64,000 nucleotides of DNA from Cycas panzhihuaensis (GCA_023213395.1 CM041465.1:135291741-135355740); one strand, 5' to 3'. Counted from the stretch's first letter, positions 21,429-32,700 are shown. Notes: generated by a model not told the origin, from the sequence alone. Translations and numbers: made by a program.

Positions 21429-22108
21429 TTTTGACGGGAAAGCGCGGGCCTCCATGGGGTCATATGTAGACTCACATGATTGTACTCCCCCTGCAAGGAT
21501 CCCGGCTTCCCACATACACGATGTACTATGACATTCTTGATATATATATACACATGGGGTAATTAGAACCCCACTTTGGCATGAAATGGTGTACCATGTA
21601 TGATAGAGGTAGCATGTATGGTTTACTTTTGTAAATGAATATTTTTGTAATATGCTGCAAATGTTTGTGTGTTGATATGTAAATATGTGAATGTATAAAT
21701 GTATATATTTTGTTGCAAAGTTTTGTAAATATGCAGGTGTTTCCGTCCATGCATAGCCATACGTCTAACAAGAGCACGTGCATCCACCGTGAGCAGAGGC
21801 GACCGAGAGGCGTGAGGTTAGAAGATAGGGCGACATGCACGTCCACAGGGGAGCATAACGGAATATGCAAAGGAAACGACAAGCACGAAAAGGGGAGTAA
21901 CGATACTCCATAGTGTCGTCCTAGTTTGGGGGGATGCCCAAAATAGGAAGACAATGGTTCCCAAGAGTATACGGGGACGCGGGTTCCACGGGAGGAACCA
22001 GAAAAAGGAACGAGAGTCCACCTTGAATTGCCATTCGACCCGCGGTGGGGAGGAATGGGGACAATTCAAGATGGTAGTTTAGGCTCATTTCGGAGCAGGG
22101 CAAAGAGA
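21429..22108. other. Intergenic region between the antisense gene and integrase of element D
   Basis: Convergent 3' ends of the plus-strand gene and the minus-strand pol. The first part (21540-21730) is AT-rich with repeated GTAAAT-type words, plausible 3' untranslated sequence. At 21927-21940 the plus strand has a polypurine stretch GTTTGGGGGGATG of the kind seen before 3' LTRs or inside Athila/Tat elements. No domain is recognised in the short frames. Confidence 0.45.
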
Positions 22109-22774
22109 TCACGCATAGAACTTCTTGAGGAATTTTCCATTGACCACTTTCTCAAATTCCAAGCCGTCTAAGGTGGCGATCCTGTATGTGCCGTTATCGA
22201 GGCTTTCGAGAACGACGAAGGGACCTACCCACTTGGGCCTGAATTTGGCCAAGCGATCGTAAAGATACTCTAATTTGAGGACGTGGTCCCCAGAACACAA
22301 AGGACAGGCATGAATGTGTTTATCATATGTCCTTTGCAAACGGGCTTTCGAAGCGAGGTTCGCTTGATAAGCCGCTAGGCACCTCCCATCCAAGGCTTCG
22401 AGGTCTAGGAGACGAGCCTGGCGAGTAGACTCCTCATCGATGAGGCCTCGAAGGGAGACCCGCAGAGAAGGGACCTCCACTTCCAAGGGAAGTATCGCTT
22501 CAGTCCTGTAGATTAGTGAGAATGGGGTCATCCCGGTAGCTGTCCGGATAGAGGTGCGATAAGCCCATAGAGCGGAAGGGAGCTGGATATGCTAGTCTCT
22601 TTGAGACTGAGCGACGGTTTTCTTCAAGATGCCAATGAGCATTTTGTTGAAAGACTTAATCTGCCCGTTGGCTTGGGGGTAATAAGGGGACGATGTCTTG
22701 TGTGAGATTTTGAACTTCTCACACAATTCGTCCATTTCCTTATTACAAAAGGGAGTTCCATTATCCGTAATCAA
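22109..22774 (-). pseudogene. Integrase core end and C-terminus of element D
   Basis: Two minus-strand frames continue the integrase from the 396-codon frame to the right. The first (22592-22774) contains ITDNGTPF with the second catalytic aspartate and SSPYYPQANGQIKSFNKML. The third catalytic residue, normally glutamate in N-G-Q-x-E, is lysine (codon 22655-22657). The second frame (22109-22531) holds MTPFSLIYRTEAILPLEVE and the C-terminal KFRPKWVGPFVVLESLDNGT motif typical of Tat integrases, ending in KKFYA before a stop. No chromodomain is present, as expected for Tat. A stop between 22531 and 22592 and the lost glutamate make it inactive. Confidence 0.88.
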
Positions 22775-22807
22775 GACGTCTGGAATTCCAAAACGACAGA
22801 TAATATG

Positions 22808-23998
22808 CTAGTAGACGAAGGTGGCTATCGTCTTGCCAGGGGTAGCGGACAGGGGGATCGCCTCTGCCCATTTAGTGAAGTACTCGGTAGCGGTTAGGAT
22901 ATATTTATGTTGTGTGGAAGATGGTGGTGATATAGCCCCGATGAGGTCTAAACCCCATTGGGAAAAGGGCCGCGGAGACACGATAGGGTGTAGTGCCTCG
23001 GAAGGTATATGAGAGACGTTGGCGTGCTCTTGACAACGCCGATATCTAAGGGCGCAAGCGTGGGCGTCCTTGAACAAGGACGGCCAGTAATAGCCCATGC
23101 GAAGGATCCTTTGGGCCATGGATTGGCCCCCAAAGTGGCCCCCACAAATGCCATGGTGGCACTCACGGAGTATTTGGTCCGCTTCATCAGGAGCGACGCA
23201 GCGAAGCAGGATCCCATCGAAAGATCTCTTATACAACACCCCGTCCACGAGGAGGTGTTGCCTAGCAGTGGCGCGGACACGCGACCTGACCTTGTTGCTG
23301 GCTTCGGGGTGATATTCTTGCTGAGTCAAATATCGCACGATGTCGCCATACCACTCACTATCGGTGAGTGGGTGAGGAGGAACATCCTGGACGGTCATGA
23401 TGGACTCATCCGGGAAGGAGTCGTCAACAGGGTCACCGCTCTCATTGGGGATGGCGGCATCGGCTAACTGTTCTGCCACTACCATTCCCTTCTTCGACTT
23501 CTGGTTGACGACCTGCAAGTCGAATTCTTGAAGCAGGACGGCCCAACATCCCATCCTACCTGTCAGATCCGAACGGGTAAGCAAGTAACGCAAGGGATCA
23601 TATTGATCGATCACTTTGGTCGTATTGCCGAGTAAGTAGTGCCGAAATTTCTTGGTCGTATAGACCAAGGAGAGGCATTCCTTTTCGGCAGGGGTATAGG
23701 AAGACTGCCCGCCATCCGCCGGGGATGCCAAAGGAGAGTCAAGGAGAGGTCCCTCGTAAAAAGCAAGAGGGAAACTCTCAACATCGTCACCTACGGGAGG
23801 CGACGAGGTGGAAGAGCCTGGGACATGATGATCAGCATGTGCAATGTCATGTGACATGTGAAAGTGGCCCGGCTCTACAACAAAAGAGGCCCTAAGAGGG
23901 AGGTTAGGGCTAGGAAAGCGCCCCACACTAGTGCGGAGGAACGAGACTGGGTGAGGGCGATCCTCATCCTCACTATGGGATCCGTCATCATCAAACAC
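22808..23998 (-). CDS. Element D pol frame: acidic linker fused to gypsy RNase H and integrase N-terminus, RT deleted
   Basis: The longest open pol frame in the window (396 codons). Residues 1-99 form an acidic, Ser/Pro-rich linker (DDDGSHSEDEDRPHP) of the type found between protease and RT. Sequence then jumps directly to the gypsy RNase H end: SYTPAEKECLSLVYTTKKFR with its glutamate, then HYLLGNTTKV and LQEFDLQVVNQKSKKG. Next come the integrase zinc-binding domain (ECHHGICGGHFGGQSMAQR, then RYRRCQEH) and the core start WGLDLIGAIS with the first catalytic aspartate. The whole RT and the first half of RNase H are missing near 23700, yet the frame stays open across the junction. The deletion may thus be in-frame and could have spread in a non-autonomous lineage. 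Confidence 0.85.
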   Translation of the reverse strand: MFDDDGSHSEDEDRPHPVSFLRTSVGRFPSPNLPLRASFVVEPGHFHMSHDIAHADHHVPGSSTSSPPVGDDVESFPLAFYEGPLLDSPLASPADGGQSSYTPAEKECLSLVYTTKKFRHYLLGNTTKVIDQYDPLRYLLTRSDLTGRMGCWAVLLQEFDLQVVNQKSKKGMVVAEQLADAAIPNESGDPVDDSFPDESIMTVQDVPPHPLTDSEWYGDIVRYLTQQEYHPEASNKVRSRVRATARQHLLVDGVLYKRSFDGILLRCVAPDEADQILRECHHGICGGHFGGQSMAQRILRMGYYWPSLFKDAHACALRYRRCQEHANVSHIPSEALHPIVSPRPFSQWGLDLIGAISPPSSTQHKYILTATEYFTKWAEAIPLSATPGKTIATFVY

Positions 23999-24310
23999 AG
24001 TGACGTACCCATAACTCCCGACACCAATAGGAGCAAAACGCAGCTGTTAGGGAAGAAGACGCAGGACTTTCTTCTCGGTAGGAGGAATCAGGAATTCCAA
24101 TAGAGCAAGCTAAGGCATGGTTAGGAGGGCGTTTGTTTCCCTTCGTATGGCCATGGCTTGCCTGGGCGGGAGGCCTAGCTGGTTTGGCGAGCGATCGCTT
24201 GCGGAGGACAACTTTCATCTACCCATTATGGACAAATTTAAGTTGTCCCCAATGGGTGGAACACACGGCTCTCATTTGGTCAAGCCATGGTCGACCCGTA
24301 TGTGTTGTAA

Positions 24311-24988
24311 TCAACATCGACATCGAGGACGACGATGTCGGTAACGATGGTCTTGTCCTCGAGGGTAAGAGGTATCGAGACAGATCCTAAGGGAGTCTTC
24401 TGCATCGCCATAGCTCGAGCGCCATGGAACAGGTTCCAAGGCGGAAACACCGAGCTCTTGCATAACGCGTAAGGGCATGGCGTTGACGGAGGAACCGTTG
24501 TCCACGATGGTTCTCCGTAACGTGCAATCGGGAGTATCTATGGTAATGGTGAAAGAGAAGTTCCATTAGCATTCCCTTCCACTAGATGCGGGGAGATCTC
24601 TGGGATCGAAGGAGATAATGGGTTCATCGCTTAGGGTTGTACCCAAGGCATGAATGGATGCATCATTCGATCCAAGAGCTTCTAGAAGGAGCGCTTGTTG
24701 CTCCAGGCAACTTCTCAAGACGTCCATGATGGACATCCGTGCCACCAGAAGAAGCTCTTCGACTACGGAGAAAGGCTTACCCCTCCCTGTGGGTTGGGTA
24801 AGGGCTTTCCTAAAGTTGAATTGCCCGGGGCGCACGGGAATCATCTTGGGAAGTGCGGGAATCTCCGGGGGAGTAGATTCCGGAGGAGGATCAGGTTGCG
24901 AGGTGGACGCGGAGGCACCAGTTGCCTCCTTGGCAGCTTGAGACCTGGTTAACGCGTAGAGAGGAGTGATCTCGAGCATTTGGATCAC
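24311..24988 (-). pseudogene. Protease of element D (degenerate)
   Basis: The active-site loop of a Tat-type aspartic protease is visible at 24505-24480 as MDNGSSVNAMPLRVMQELG, with D-N-G in place of the more usual D-S-G or D-T-G. D-N-G is also seen in some Tat elements. Upstream, 24566-24988 holds a 140-codon frame reading ITPLYALTRSQAAKEATGAS, which resembles the gag-protease connection of Tat elements. Stops and frame changes separate the parts. It would process gag-pol. Confidence 0.72.
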
Positions 24989-25135
24989 CTTCTTTCCCTT
25001 GTTCTAGGACCGCGAAGGTGATGGAGCCCGGCGGTCAGGAGATCGTGAAAGGGAAGGCGACCTCTGCACACCCTTACCCTTACCATGCAAAGGGCGGGGA
25101 TCGGGGGACCTATCCCGATTCCAGCTGTTCCTTTG

Positions 25136-26221
25136 CTAGACATCGCGACACCGTTCCCCATGCTTGGGAAACGGGTCTCTATGAATGGGCTGATCGAGGT
25201 TAGGCCTCGATGTTCGCCTAGGGGACGAGTTCTTGGCGGCGGGCGTCGCGTGGGTCTTTGTGCCGGCAGATGAATCGTCATGGAAACATTCTCCGTGGAT
25301 GGAGCACCACCTCTTCTCAAGAGGAGGATCGGTCCTCCTTGCTTGAGAAGGTTGGGCGTTCCCCCCTTTGGGGGGCATCGCACGAGAAGTCTGCTGGACG
25401 GGTTTATGGGAGGTTGGCGACGAAGGAGGTTGGAGTTTTAACTCCTTCATCGTGCACTCAAATGAGCGAATAACAGAAGTAAGGGGATCTAGGGTCCTCT
25501 CAGTCGGATGAGAGGTGGACCTAGCGGGCTGCGAAGGTTTGGTCTCCTTCACTGGAGGAGGCGCCTCGCGACGTTGCGAGGGCTTGGGAGGTTTCTTGAG
25601 TCCTGCTTGGATCTCAATGGCCTCCAAAGCTAAACACCTCGTGATGGCATAGTCACACGTGGTCGCCCCCATCTTGAGGACTTCCACATGCACTTCGGGG
25701 TGAAGTGCGTTGACAAAGAGATCCCTCTTCAACTCCTCAGGCAATGTAGCCTTGGTGGAGTGAAGAAGATCGTGAAAATGTCGCACAAAGTCACGATTCA
25801 TCTCATCGTGACCTTGTTTAAGCGACATAAGCGCCTTCATTCTGCTTTCGAATGGGTGGGCTACGTCAAAGTAGTTGACGAACTCGTCCACTAGTTGCTG
25901 GAATGAGGAGATTGAATGGGCAGGAAGGCGGTAAAACTACTTGAGGGCATCGCCCTGCAAGGACCGCGGGAATAGCTTCATAAGTATATGGTTGTAAGCC
26001 CAATAATCGATGCACGCCATTGAGAAGCTGTGTACATGCTCAGTTGGGTCTTGCGACGAAGTCCCATCGAATTTGAGAACTTCAGGAGGGTGAGGCGGCA
26101 GGTTAGTCCTCAACGCCTCAATAGACAATGGCGTCGACCTATAGTCCACGAAAGGACGTGCCCTTGCTTGGGCTAACGGGTCGACCACCAGTAAAGGAAT
26201 GGATGGGGGTGGTAAACCCAT
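25136..26221 (-). pseudogene. Gag core of element D (degenerate)
   Basis: Two frames hold the retrotransposon gag domain. 25937-26221 reads PPEVLKFDGTSSQDPTEHV and LMKLFPRSLQGDALK. 25136-25891 continues DEFVNYFDVAHPF, LMSLKQGHDEMNRDFVRHF and CDYAITRCLALEAIEI. A stop lies between them near 25935. Near the C-terminus a knuckle-like WCSIHGECFHDD is present, resembling the W-C-x-x-H type of Tat gag, but it is incomplete. The product would form the particle. Confidence 0.83.
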
Positions 26222-27378
26222 CCCTCCTTGGGAAAAGGCCCCTTGTTGGAAAGGGGGCTGCGGGTAAAAGCTCTGAAAAAGTGGTACGCTCCCTTGTGAT
26301 GGCCTTGATGGGAGTTCTTGACCAGCGGAAACGGAGGATGAGGGACTGGGTTTTGCCCATACGGGCTACCCGTAGGTGGCGCGACCCCATATGGGTGCAA
26401 TGGGTCCACCCCATAAACAGGGAGATGGCTTCCCTTGCCTTGCCCCCAAGGTTGAGCAGTGTAACCTGGGGGCACGTAAAGAGAAGAACCACCAATCGGG
26501 TTTTGGACATATGTAGGAGTGGGTCCTACATGGCTAACGACGGCGGCACTAGTAGGACCCTGAGGCCTTCTAGGGAACGCATGTGTCACGTTTGGAGGTG
26601 GCGCGTGCGTTTGGCTAGGGCATGGCATGCTAACCCCGAGTTGAGGGAAGGACACGCCACGAATGGGCCCTGAGGAAGTAGGACCACGGTTGGAAACAGG
26701 CGGCGCAACACTTGCCTTGGGAGCCGGGGTAGACATGGCATATGATGTGTGTGCGCGGGTAAGAGCATCGATCATTGTAGATGACGTAGGCATGGACGAA
26801 GAAGATGATACGTTCTTGTGACATTTCGCAAACCATCTAGGATGCGGTGACGGTAGCTCGAAAGCACTCATTAAAGCGCCTCGGCCGCGTCGGCGGAGGG
26901 GTATCCTCATACCATACGAGGTCGAAGGGACTTGAAAGTAGGGGATCCTTGGGCGCCTCGTGAGGCTCGCCGGTGGGGTGGCGAGTCTCGTGAGTCCGAA
27001 TCTTCCGCTTGAGCGAAAGGTGGAAGTCATCCGGTGGAAATGGTCATCCGGGTAGTAGATGGAATCATCGCCTCTGGGCGGTCCGGAACAAACGAAGGGA
27101 ACTCTTGAGTTCCTGAAGCCATGGGACGGTAGGCCCAATCGGACGGGTAACCTTCCATTGTCGAATCGGGGTTCGACGACAGAGGGGAACGAGACGATTG
27201 GTCTTCTAACAATGGCGGCAAGCCTCGCAAGCGACGCAAGAAACGTCACATGCAATGCCTTTGTGAGCGTCGTTAGAAGAAACGAAAAGGGAAGGAAGGG
27301 AAGTAATGCAAACACATTGGGGGCTGCCCAAATGGAAACACGGAACGCAAAACTACCTAGAGGGAAGAACACCAACAA
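26173..27378 (-). pseudogene. Proline-rich gag N-terminal region of element D
   Basis: A 401-codon minus-strand frame beginning close to the primer-binding site. Its last 200 residues are rich in Pro, Gly, Ser and Tyr (for example SLYVPPGYTAQPWGQGKG and PPTGSPYGQNPVPHPP), as in the variable N-terminal part of Tat gag. The first 60 residues are hydrophobic and may be untranslated leader read by chance. The frame overlaps the gag core frame (from 26221) in a different phase, showing a frameshift around 26200-26270. Which ATG is the true start is not clear. Confidence 0.6.
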
Positions 27379-27411
27379 GGAGGGGAAGCGGATTTAGCTC
27401 CCTTACTGGCA

Positions 27412-27430
27412 GTCCCCAGTATGGTCGCCA
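27412..27430 (-). other. Primer-binding site of element D (arginine-tRNA-like)
   Basis: The minus strand reads TGGCGACCATACTGGGGAC one base after the LTR end. It closely resembles the TGGCGACTCC-x-CTGGGGAC site used by Tat/Ogre elements and attributed to an arginine tRNA. This supports the lineage call. Confidence 0.78.
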
Positions 27431-27431
27431 G

Positions 27432-30003
27432 TGAAATGCTCTCCAGGCGGTGATCCCACGTCCCTAGCAAAGGGATACAAAACACAACACTGACTGGGCT
27501 AGGCAGCGAGGATCTCACCTCGTGGGATGTCGTCTTGGCCGGAGGCCGTTCGGGGGCTGCAAGGTGCTGGTTGCTTCTAGTAGCAGGTGCAATACGAGGC
27601 CTTCCTACCCTTCGGATGGCCGGGAAGGAGAGGGAAACCTCGCACGTTGCGGCTTCTCAAGGTAATGAGAAGGCAACGAGAGGGCAACAAAATCAATGTG
27701 CAATAGGTGTGAAGTACAGTGTGGTTGGGGAATGCAACGTAAACGGGTCTTCTATCCCTATGTAATGCAAAGTAAAAGAAATAGTACAGGAAAGTAAATG
27801 TAAAATAAAAGACTATTTCCTTTTTCCTTTATGTTTCCTTATCTTTTACTTATCAAGCATGTACAAAAAGCAAGAATGATATAAAAGGGAAAAAATAAAG
27901 GAAACGCGAGGAATACCTGGGTCCGGCGGTTGAGGTCAAAGTACAGTTGATCTCGCGTTGTTTTCGCTCCCTCCTTCTCCTTTCTCCATGCACGCGACGT
28001 CGATTGATGGTGATAAGGGGGTTCACTTACCTCCCCGTGAGCATGCGAAATCAAATGAAATGAAAGGACGAAAAGGAAACGCAAAACTAAAGGAGAGAAA
28101 GTACCATGGGTGAGTTAACCAGCAATGGGTTCGCTCCATGCGCTACCTCCACCAATGCGATCCTGCAAGATAATACAAAGAGTACCTTCCTCTTGAGGGA
28201 GATGCTACAAGATATACAAGGAGATATATGTGTATGAACTGCAAACTGAAATCAACTTAGCTAATCAAACTAAGCTATATGTCAAAATGTAGCAAAACGA
28301 AAACGAGAGCATATGAGGTATTCCTACGCTACCAAGTGCCACAAACACATGAAGCGAAACTGAGTATAGCCTCGGGATGGCCAACTCACCCACGAGAGGT
28401 CTCCAAAGGGGCCCGAGAAAGGAATGCCGGGTGGTGACAAAGGTGGACGTGGGTTGTCTCAAAACTGGTCTGGACACCCTGACACAATCTCCTAAACTCC
28501 TTTGACCCGTTCCTCAGGACAGCGTGTACGGTAAGGGGAAGAGGACAAGGGACGGAACCCTTGAAGAGAAGGACGGCAATGGGGGACGGAACCCCGCCTA
28601 TCTCCCTCAAATCCTCGTGTATACTCCCTTACTCTAGTTGACTGAGGAAAGAATGGAAGAAGACTTGGAGAAAATGAGGAAATCCAAAAAGAAAACTGGG
28701 AAAATGGATTTGGGTCAAGGTAGCACTAAGGGGCAGCTATGGCCAATGGTAGCTACTTTCATTCAAGTAAAAGCAAAGGGAAAGAAGGGGTAGAATGCTT
28801 GACAATGAATATAAGAGACATGCAAGTATGTCCAAGGAGTTTGCAAGCAAAAAACAAAGGGAATATAAGTAAAAAGAAGGAGAAATGCAAGAAAATACAA
28901 AAAAAAACAAGTAAAGCTAAGGGGTACCTTGTGTAGAGAGGTCATGCATGCCTCCTACCACTAGGGATAGTAGCAATAGAGGTCAAATGAAGACTGATCA
29001 TGAGTGTTCCCTGCTACAAAGTAGATGGAAGAAGCCCTTTGTGAAGTTGGGGATGTGAAGCAAGTCTTTAGGGCAACTTCTTGGTTGAAGAAGTCCCTTG
29101 AATCTTTGTGCAGTTGCAAGAGGAAGAGAGCTGGTTGTGGGGAGTAGTAAGGGGTAGCAATGGCCCTGCAAAATCCACTGGTGGTAGCCTTGTCCTTCCT
29201 CCTCGATTCTTTGTGCTGAACTTCTTTGATTTCTGTGTCTTCTCTTGTCTTTTATGGAGAGCTTTTCTTTAGAAAACTTAGAAAAATAAGCTCAAGAATG
29301 ATGCAAATGAGTAAAAAAAATCATTTTATGTCTTGTTCACGATGAAGTGAACGTTGGGGAACGATAGGCGCCTCGATCGTGAACCACTTGTGAGGTTCAG
29401 GTGAAAAATCACGGAATCGTGTGGTTCTCTTTAAATTCGAGCAGTCGTCTGCGGCAAATTCATGGTCTGCTTCCTATAAGTCTGTGATGCAGCTTAGTTT
29501 CTGCATGGTACCGGCTGAAATTTAAAAAAAAGAAAAATGAAAGAAAAATCAAGCTTTTAAGATAAGAACATGGACTAAACATGAATTACATCACCGTGGG
29601 AAGGCCGAGCGGTGGGAAAGTATCCAGAATGATGCAAAAAGCCCTAACTAAGGGTTAGACTGGACTTAAGAAGGATTGCAACATAAACGACATGTTGTAA
29701 CAAGAATAAACAAGCTAGCAGAAATAATCCTGAGAAACTATGGAGACATCGCGAGTGGTTGTAGGCCATACAGGGTGTCGCATTTGCTGAGGAATGCCCC
29801 CACTGTGAGTCGTCATAGGCTAAAGGCGTGCCATTAGGCACATGCATTATGAGCAAGCAGACAAACAAATGCATATAGATAGGCATATGTCAATCAAACT
29901 ACTCTAAACCATCTTAATTAACATAGGTAAGAAAAGTAAGAACATATACCTGAATAAACCTGTGTCGATAAGTCTCGAGTCCATTCCTAATAGCTGGGAA
30001 ACA
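27432..30003 (-). repeat. 5' LTR of element D (2572 bp)
   Basis: Starts TGAAATGCTCTCC and ends AGCTGGGAAACA on the plus strand and pairs with 14929-17508. It contains an extra AGTACAGG-type insertion of about 14 bases near 27782 compared with the other copy. It is followed by the target duplication GTAGG (30004-30008). As the 5' LTR it would carry the promoter for gag-pol; no convincing minus-strand TATA box could be assigned. Confidence 0.95.
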
Positions 30004-30100
30004 GTAGGCTAAAGATCTAGGTTAGCACCCCCTCTCTAATTTGAAACTTATAAAGGGTAGAAGAGTAGGAAGCTACAAGTCATTGATTAGGAAAAACTTG

Positions 30101-30395
30101 AAGGAATATAGGGGATTTGAAGGAAATAAAGAATGCATGAATAAGATAAACCCGAATTTGATATAGTGGTAGTTTTAAAGAATATAAGGGTCTTTAGACC
30201 CTATGAATTTATAGGTAGGAATTAAGTAGGAAGTGCTCAATATCTACTACCAACTAACATTAAGAAATGCTAGAATATTTACTACAAGTATTTGACAAGT
30301 CAACTAGGTGCAATTAATGGTGTTGATATAATCTCCACCAAATAATAGGTCGATATCAGTGAATATGATCCCTAATGGGCATCATTCTAATATTT
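30101..30395 (-). repeat. 3' LTR of element E
   Basis: Starts TGAAGGAATATAGGGG and pairs with 37332-37623. Shared words include GATATAGTGGTA, GGGTCTTTAGACC and TAATCTCCAC. The right boundary is approximate; the adjoining AAGGCGA on the minus strand is a weak polypurine tract. Confidence 0.8.
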
Positions 30396-30671
30396 CGCCT
30401 TCATAATGCACATTTAAGGAGACTCTAAGTTTATTTTTGAATATATTAAATTTTATCTTTCCAAGTGCTTTAGTGAATATGCCTACTATATGATATTCTA
30501 TGCTGTAATAGGTTAATTCAATCTTATCTTCCTAAACTAGTTCCTTGATGAAATGATATTGTGTTTCAATGTGCTTCATTTTGCCATAAAACACTAGATT
30601 CCAAGTCATTTGAATGGTACTTTGATTGTCATAAGTATCTGTGTGGGACCGACCTGTTCTTCCTATAAATC

Positions 30672-30875
30672 TTAGAGTAATCTTCTCAGCCAAACTATCT
30701 CACAAGCTCCTATTACAACTGGTTTATACTCTACCTTTGTAATTAATAGAGAAATTATAGCTTGTTTCTTTGAACACCAAGTAACTACTATGAAACCCAA
30801 ACTGAAAGTGTAACCATAGGTAGATTTCCTATCATCTATATAACCTACTGAGTCTAAGTCTATATAACTAATCAA
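30672..30875 (-). pseudogene. Copia RNase H of element E (degenerate)
   Basis: A 67-codon minus-strand frame with the copia RNase H signature: YIDDRKSTYGYTFSLG, WCSKKQAIISLL, KVEYKPVVIGACEIVWLRRL. The usual T-E-A-E-Y motif reads TKVEY, with the catalytic glutamate present. Earlier parts of the domain are in broken frames to the right. It would degrade RNA in the hybrid. Confidence 0.87.
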
Positions 30876-30956
30876 TCTATAGTCCTTTAATGATGTGTAA
30901 TAAAGTCCATATCTAATTGTACCCTTTCAGTACTTGAGAATCCTCTTTAATGCTTG

Positions 30957-31574
30957 CTAATGTGTTATCTTAGGCTCATGTATGAATTTAGAAACCACAC
31001 TGATGGTATATATGATATCTGGTTGGATTGAAGTTAAGTAAATTAAGCTTCTAATCAATTGCCTATAGATTGGAGGGTTAACTAATTCAGATTTCTCAAA
31101 TTTGGATAACTTCATCACAACTTTTACTAGTAGTACAAGTGGCTTGTAACTACTCATGTTAAATTTATGTAATAAGTCTAGTGTATATTTCCTTTAGGAA
31201 ATAAATATCCCATTTTTATCTTTCCATGCTTTGAAGCCTAAGAAGTAATACATAAGTCTTAAATCAGTCATTTCAAACTCTTATACATATCTTCTTTAAA
31301 TTTTTGGGACAAATGAGTGTTATTTCTAGTATATACAAGATCATCAACATACAAGCCCATAATAAATATTAAGCTTTCTTCTATCTTGATGTATAAGTTA
31401 GGATCAAATTGACTCTTTTGAAATCCTTTATCTTTAAAATACTTGTCAATCCTAGAGTACCATGCTCTAGGTATTTTTTTAAGTCCATATAAGGCCTTCT
31501 TAAGTTTATAGACCTTGTGTTCTTCCTTGTTGAGAAAACTTAGTTCTAAATAACCAAAACTAGCCATGAAGATC
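30957..31574 (-). pseudogene. Copia RT, C-terminal part, element E
   Basis: The frame 31268-31567 contains YKLKKALYGLKKIPRAWYSR, the hallmark copia RT helix, and the active-site box YVDD within GLYVDDLVYTRN. The frame 30957-31157 adds the connection region (PIYRQLIRSLIYLTSIQPDI). A stop-rich gap separates them. The N-terminal part continues right of an inserted LTR-like segment (31575-32175). Confidence 0.9.
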
Positions 31575-32175
31575 TATCTATTTTATAACAAGAATAATAT
31601 TTAAAACTGTAACTAAATACAAGTACATAAACTAGAGATCATTCAATATATACATGAAAGCATATACATTACCAAGTACATCAGATATAATGTAGTAAAA
31701 CCCTATTAGAGTACTAGGGAAATATCCACATAGGAAAGGTATCGACCTTTATTAATCAAGAATAAAGATCTATACATCAACCACCACAGAGTTCATAGCA
31801 ACAACAATAACCAACAACCACCTATGATACAATGTAATGTAATACAATGACTGAACTAAATCAAATTACCCAATACAAGTTATATATAAGAAGGTACATT
31901 AATCACAACCATTAAATCTAGGATATTTTGATGAACAACCCTAATTCTTTTTATAATTTAGTACGTTTTTGAACCCTAGCTTTTTATTTTGGGGGCACTA
32001 TCCCTGATCCCTCGCTAGGGGGGGTCCATACTTTTTGCCACCTCCCTTGGACCTCCCAACAACATTAGTAGTGGGGCAAACTCCCCCACACCTCCTCGAG
32101 AAAAGTTGGTGGAGAAATGTGCATAGAAAAAGTTCCAAAATTTTAGCCTTCTTATACATTATTGTCACATACTCA
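31575..32175 (-). repeat. Probable solo copia LTR inserted in the RT of element E
   Basis: About 600 bp with no similarity to RT splits the RT reading: STFLNSYIEEEIYIQ is on the right side and EEHKVYKLKK on the left. The segment has a minus-strand TATA-like TATATATAA at 31881-31890 and, downstream on that strand, an AATAAAGGTCGA stretch, as an LTR would. Exact ends and target duplication could not be fixed. Confidence 0.5.
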
Positions 32176-32480
32176 ACATTCCCTCTTTACTTCAAAACCT
32201 TTGGGTTATTGGATATATATTTCTTCTTCTATATAACTATTTAAGAATGTACTTTTAATATTTATTTCTTAAATTGTTAAACCTTATTGTATTGTTAAAT
32301 CCATTATCAATCGAACTATCTCAAGTCTTGTAACTGGTGCAAAAGTATTATTATAATCTATGCCTTTAATTTGGGCATAGCCTTTAGCAACTAACCTTGC
32401 TTTATACTTATCAACTATTTTATTTGATCTATATTTGGTCTTATAGACTCACTTAGTTCTAATTATATTCTTGTGTGGTA
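32176..32480 (-). pseudogene. Copia RT, N-terminal part, element E
   Basis: The minus strand reads NKIVDKYKARLVAKGYAQ, IKGIDYNNTFAPVTRLETV and, after a stop, EINIKSTFLNSYIEEE. These are the fingers and first palm motifs of copia RT, with the catalytic aspartate of M-D-V-K-T/S replaced by asparagine (EINIKSTFLN). Stops interrupt the reading frame. Confidence 0.82.
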
Positions 32481-32700
32481 ATAGATCTACTAATTCCTAT
32501 GTATCATTTTTTACTACGGTATTATACTCATCCTTCATAGCTTCTCTTCATTTATCTTATGTGTTAGCCTCTTCAAAGTTATGGGGCTTATTTGATTCCA
32601 TCACTTGAGTTATCAAAGAAAAATTTACCCTTTGAGATTTAGTTGTTTTTCTCTCAAAATTATTATCCAAAATATTTGAAGGGTCATGTGCCCTTTAAAC

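Larger units (their letters stand above)
14929..30003 (-). mobile_element. Element D: Tat-lineage Ty3/gypsy retrotransposon with an antisense PMD gene
   Basis: A 15,075-bp element bounded by LTRs of 2580 and 2572 bp with TG...CA ends and a perfect 5-bp target duplication GTAGG (14924-14928 and 30004-30008). The primer-binding site at 27412-27430 and the polypurine tract at 17509-17520 show minus orientation. Inside, right to left on the minus strand: proline-rich gag, protease, acidic linker fused to gypsy RNase H, integrase, and a second archaeal-type RNase H. The RT is missing. A plus-strand unit with a PMD lies between integrase and the second RNase H. Dual RNase H and the arginine-tRNA-like primer site are traits of the Tat/Ogre lineage. 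The coding genes carry frameshifts and lost active-site residues, so this copy would need help to move. Confidence 0.93.

Noticed and set aside
25018-25473. Plus-strand frames opposite gag of element D
   Set aside because: They are shadows of the gag frame on the minus strand; the gag motifs are unmistakable.
30091-30100. AAAAC as target duplication for element E
   Set aside because: A match at 37618-37622 exists only if the LTR ends are shifted away from TG...CA, so it is likely to be chance in A-rich DNA.
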